DNA of 7,249 nt, from assembly GCA_028712915.1 (NCBI GenBank), contig JAQTPJ010000039.1, positions 1 to 7,249 on the forward strand, in the 5' to 3' direction. Below the pieces are notes generated by a model that was given only the letters and a program-made list of their open reading frames with translations, was not told where the DNA came from and did not search any database. Position numbers and translations under genes: made by a program. Positions 5,201 through 7,249 of the stretch are shown here, in pieces; within the stretch, counting starts at the first letter, position 1; every line of letters starts with the position of its first letter. The stretch comes from Candidatus Omnitrophota bacterium (GTDB lineage Bacteria > Omnitrophota > Gorgyraeia > Velamenicoccales > JABMQK01).

Positions 5201-5258
5201 AGGACGCGGAGTATAAATTTTTTTGTAAAGATGTGCTTAAAAAATAGGCAGTGTGCGG

Positions 5259-5486
5259 ATGGTAAACAATATTAATTATAAAATAGAAGATAGTTTCCCT
5301 ATGTTGGGCAACGAGGATGTTTATGAAAATGTCATCAGCCATGTTGAAAAGATACTTATTGAGAGGGCGTTGGAGCGGTCTGACGGTAATCAACTTATGG
5401 CAGCCAAGATGTTGGGCCTTAACCGTAATACCCTGCATAAGAAAGTAAAGAAGCTTAATATAGACATAGAGAAGTTTAAAAGATGA
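5259..5486 (+). CDS. Small Fis-type helix-turn-helix protein
   Basis: The product (75 residues from the ATG) has a variable N-terminus and a C-terminal Fis/NtrC-type DNA-binding domain from about residue 28. VEKILIERALERSDGNQ leads into AAKMLGLNRNTLHKKVKKL (about 49-66), with the NRNTL recognition helix typical of NtrC C-termini and Fis. It has no receiver or AAA+ domain, so it is a standalone DNA-binding protein, unlike NtrC itself. An in-frame GTG at 5253 is an alternative start; neither has a strong ribosome binding site (AGG at 5246-5248 only). Its stop overlaps the gltB start as ATGA, so the two are translationally coupled, and a role in controlling glutamate synthase or the nitrogen genes is plausible but unproven. 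Confidence 0.85.
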   Translation: MVNNINYKIEDSFPMLGNEDVYENVISHVEKILIERALERSDGNQLMAAKMLGLNRNTLHKKVKKLNIDIEKFKR

Positions 5487-7249
5487 GAAACCCGTATTTT
5501 CCCAATAAACAAGGCCTATATGATCCGCGGTTCGAACGCGACAGCTGCGGAGTGGGGTTCGTCTGCAATATTAAAGGCGAGAAATCATACGATATCGTTG
5601 GAAAAGGTATCGAGGTTTTGGAACGTTTGAGCCACCGGGGAGCTGTAGGCGCGGATCCTAAAACCGGGGACGGGGCAGGTATACTTATTCAGATACCGCA
5701 TAAGTTTTTGGTGAAAGAGTGTAAGAAAATAAACATCAAATTGCCCGAAGCTGGTTATTACGGGACAGGTTTGGTATTTTTGCCTAATGACGAGGCGCAC
5801 AGAAAAACATACACGGATATCTTTGAGAGGATTGTCAAAGAGGAAGGCCAGGTTTTCTTGGGCTGGCGCGAAGTGCCGGTAGATAAATCTACTATAGGTT
5901 CGAGTTCCAGGAGCGCAATGCCGTTTATATGCCAGGTATTTATAGAGAGAGGTAAAAATACACAGGACCAACTCAGCTTTGAGAGAAAACTTTTTGTTAT
6001 CAGAAGGCAGGTTGAGAAATCAGCGCAAGAGTCCGGTTCCAATGTGAAATCCTCTTTTTATATAACGAATATTTCTTCCCGGACTTTAAGTTATAAAGGT
6101 TTATTGATGCCTTCTCAGTTGAGGAGTTTCTTTTTAGACCTTCAGGATAAAGATATAGAGAGCGCTATTTGCCTGGTGCATTCGCGTTACAGCACCAACA
6201 CGTTCCCTACGTGGGATCTGGCTCAGCCATTTAGATTTCTGGCGCACAACGGAGAAATAAATACATTGAGAGGAAATATAAACTGGATGAGGGCAAGAGA
6301 AAGGCTTATGGCCAGCGAGCTTTTCGGCAATGACATAGAAAAAATTAAACCTGTAATAGTGGAGGGCGGCAGCGATTCAGCGGCAATAGATAATGTTTTC
6401 GAGCTCCTTACGCTTTCAGGCAGGCCGCTGTCTCATGTCATGATGATGCTTGTGCCGAGCGCTTGGGAACAGGATAATTTCATGGATAAAGCGCTGAAGG
6501 ATTTTTATCTATTCCACGCATGTTTTATGGAGCCGTGGGACGGGCCTGCGGCAATAGCCTTTAGTGACGGAGAGCAAATAGGAGCCGTGCTGGACAGGAA
6601 CGGCTTGCGTCCCGCGCGGTACATTATTACCAAGAATGGCTTAGCGGTTATGGCTTCGGAGGTAGGCGTAATCGATATTGATCCGGCTGATATCCGGTAT
6701 TCGGGAAGGCTTGAGCCGGGCAAGATTTTTCTGATAGACACAAAGCTGGGCGTAATAATTGATGACGCTAGGATAAAATCAGAAGTTGCGGGAAAATTTT
6801 CCTACGGCAGATGCAATGAAGAGCAGATGGTAGAGCTGGATGGCTTAATTGGCACAGGCGAACCGCAGAAGCGGTTAACAGATATGCTTTCGCATTTAAA
6901 GGGTTTTGGTTATACGCGCGAAGACCTGAAAATTATTATTAAGCCAATGGCAGAAGAAGGCAAAGAGCCTGTGGGTTCTATGGGCAACGATATTCCCCAT
7001 GCTGTTTTTTCGCAAAAACCGCAGATACTTTATAATTATTTTAAACAACTTTTTGCTCAGGTTACCAACCCCGCCATAGACCCGATAAGAGAGAAATTGG
7101 TAATGAGCCTTGAGGGTTTTGTGGGGCCTGAAAAAAACATACTCGAGGTAACGCCGCAGCATAGCCATAAATTAAGAGTAAGAAACCCCATACTTACAAA
7201 CGAAGATATAAACAAAATAAAACAAATAAGCGTTAACGGCTTTAAGACA
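5483..7249 (+). CDS. gltB: Glutamate synthase large subunit, 3' end outside window
   Basis: GltB hydrolyses glutamine and transfers its ammonia to 2-oxoglutarate to make glutamate. The frame is open from ATG 5483 to the window end, 589 codons of the roughly 1500 usual. Cys22 in DSCGVGF is the expected N-terminal nucleophile of the class II amidotransferase domain after removal of a 21-residue propeptide. SHRGAVGADPKTGDGAG (50-66), HSRYSTNTFPTW (233-244), AHNGEINTLRGN (254-265) and DRNGLRPARY (371-380) complete the amidotransferase site. From about residue 430 the central domain begins, with GSMGND at 498-503 and QVTNPAIDPIRE at 526-537. The FMN-binding synthase and C-terminal domains lie beyond the edge. 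No clear ribosome binding site precedes the start; it overlaps the Fis-type gene by four bases (ATGA). Confidence 0.96.
   Translation, partial: MRNPYFPNKQGLYDPRFERDSCGVGFVCNIKGEKSYDIVGKGIEVLERLSHRGAVGADPKTGDGAGILIQIPHKFLVKECKKINIKLPEAGYYGTGLVFLPNDEAHRKTYTDIFERIVKEEGQVFLGWREVPVDKSTIGSSSRSAMPFICQVFIERGKNTQDQLSFERKLFVIRRQVEKSAQESGSNVKSSFYITNISSRTLSYKGLLMPSQLRSFFLDLQDKDIESAICLVHSRYSTNTFPTWDLAQPFRFLAHNGEINTLRGNINWMRARERLMASELFGNDIEKIKPVIVEGGSDSAAIDNVFELLTLSGRPLSHVMMMLVPSAWEQDNFMDKALKDFYLFHACFMEPWDGPAAIAFSDGEQIGAVLDRNGLRPARYIITKNGLAVMASEVGVIDIDPADIRYSGRLEPGKIFLIDTKLGVIIDDARIKSEVAGKFSYGRCNEEQMVELDGLIGTGEPQKRLTDMLSHLKGFGYTREDLKIIIKPMAEEGKEPVGSMGNDIPHAVFSQKPQILYNYFKQLFAQVTNPAIDPIREKLVMSLEGFVGPEKNILEVTPQHSHKLRVRNPILTNEDINKIKQISVNGFKT

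Noticed and set aside
5171..5203. GGTCACAAC followed at the same spacing by a T-rich block, a possible degenerate copy of the amtB/glnA promoter element
   Set aside because: Several mismatches in both blocks, and the second block is the T tract of a candidate terminator.
7059..7067. A further GGTTACCAA string inside gltB
   Set aside because: It encodes part of the conserved QVTNP protein motif, and no ACTTATATA-like block follows at the right spacing.
1..7249. Minus-strand reading frames, CRISPR arrays, tRNA or rRNA genes, insertion sequences
   Set aside because: The minus-strand frames lie antisense to well-supported genes and show no recognisable domains; no regular repeat-spacer pattern, cloverleaf, rRNA segment or transposase was seen.

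Overview
The window is a bacterial nitrogen-assimilation locus. In order, all on the + strand, it holds: the 3' part of a DEAD-box RNA helicase gene (2-1039); a 250-base leader with three successive intrinsic terminators (1047-1292); a small ECF-like sigma-70 family factor (1293-1805); an ammonium channel amtB (1911-3140); a PII signalling protein (3221-3562); a type I glutamine synthetase glnA (3733-5058); a palindrome-rich intergenic stretch; a small Fis-type helix-turn-helix protein (5259-5486); and, overlapping it by ATGA, the large subunit of glutamate synthase, gltB, which runs off the right edge (5483-7249, 589 codons seen). The host is not certain. Moderate GC, strong AAGGAGG ribosome binding sites, an alpha-like GSI and a PII without the uridylylation tyrosine point away from enteric proteobacteria. 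An uncultivated lineage such as Omnitrophota or Elusimicrobiota would fit, but this is only an impression.

The genes form one pathway. AmtB brings in ammonium, the PII protein (by position the GlnK partner) gates it, GlnA makes glutamine, and GltB converts glutamine plus 2-oxoglutarate to glutamate.

The most interesting part is between the genes. Before the sigma gene, before amtB and before glnA there are RNA leaders with hairpins whose six-base loops begin with A and carry G at position four (AATGAA, AAAGAA, AGCGAA, AAAGGA, AAAGCG, AAAGGC twice; one loop, AAAGTTT, has seven bases). In each unit the last such hairpin shares bases with the 5' side of an intrinsic terminator, so the two cannot form together. 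This is the known layout of RNA targets of ANTAR-domain antiterminators (NasR, EutV, AmiR). The sigma leader has three terminators in series, each overlapped by its own A1/G4 hairpin; the first unit has both hairpins, while the second and third have only one.

amtB and glnA also share a promoter-like element at identical spacing, GGTTACCAAA-N14-ACTTATATA (1791-1823 and 3576-3608), each followed by its leader. The sigma gene instead has a near-consensus housekeeping promoter (TTGACA-N17-TATGCT, 1047-1075). Together these suggest a feed-forward circuit: an ANTAR regulator encoded elsewhere lets RNA polymerase through the terminators of the sigma gene, the sigma factor then fires the amtB-glnB and glnA promoters, and the same regulator licenses read-through of those transcripts. 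The sigma-promoter link is inference. The hairpins, terminators and repeated promoter element are read directly from the sequence.
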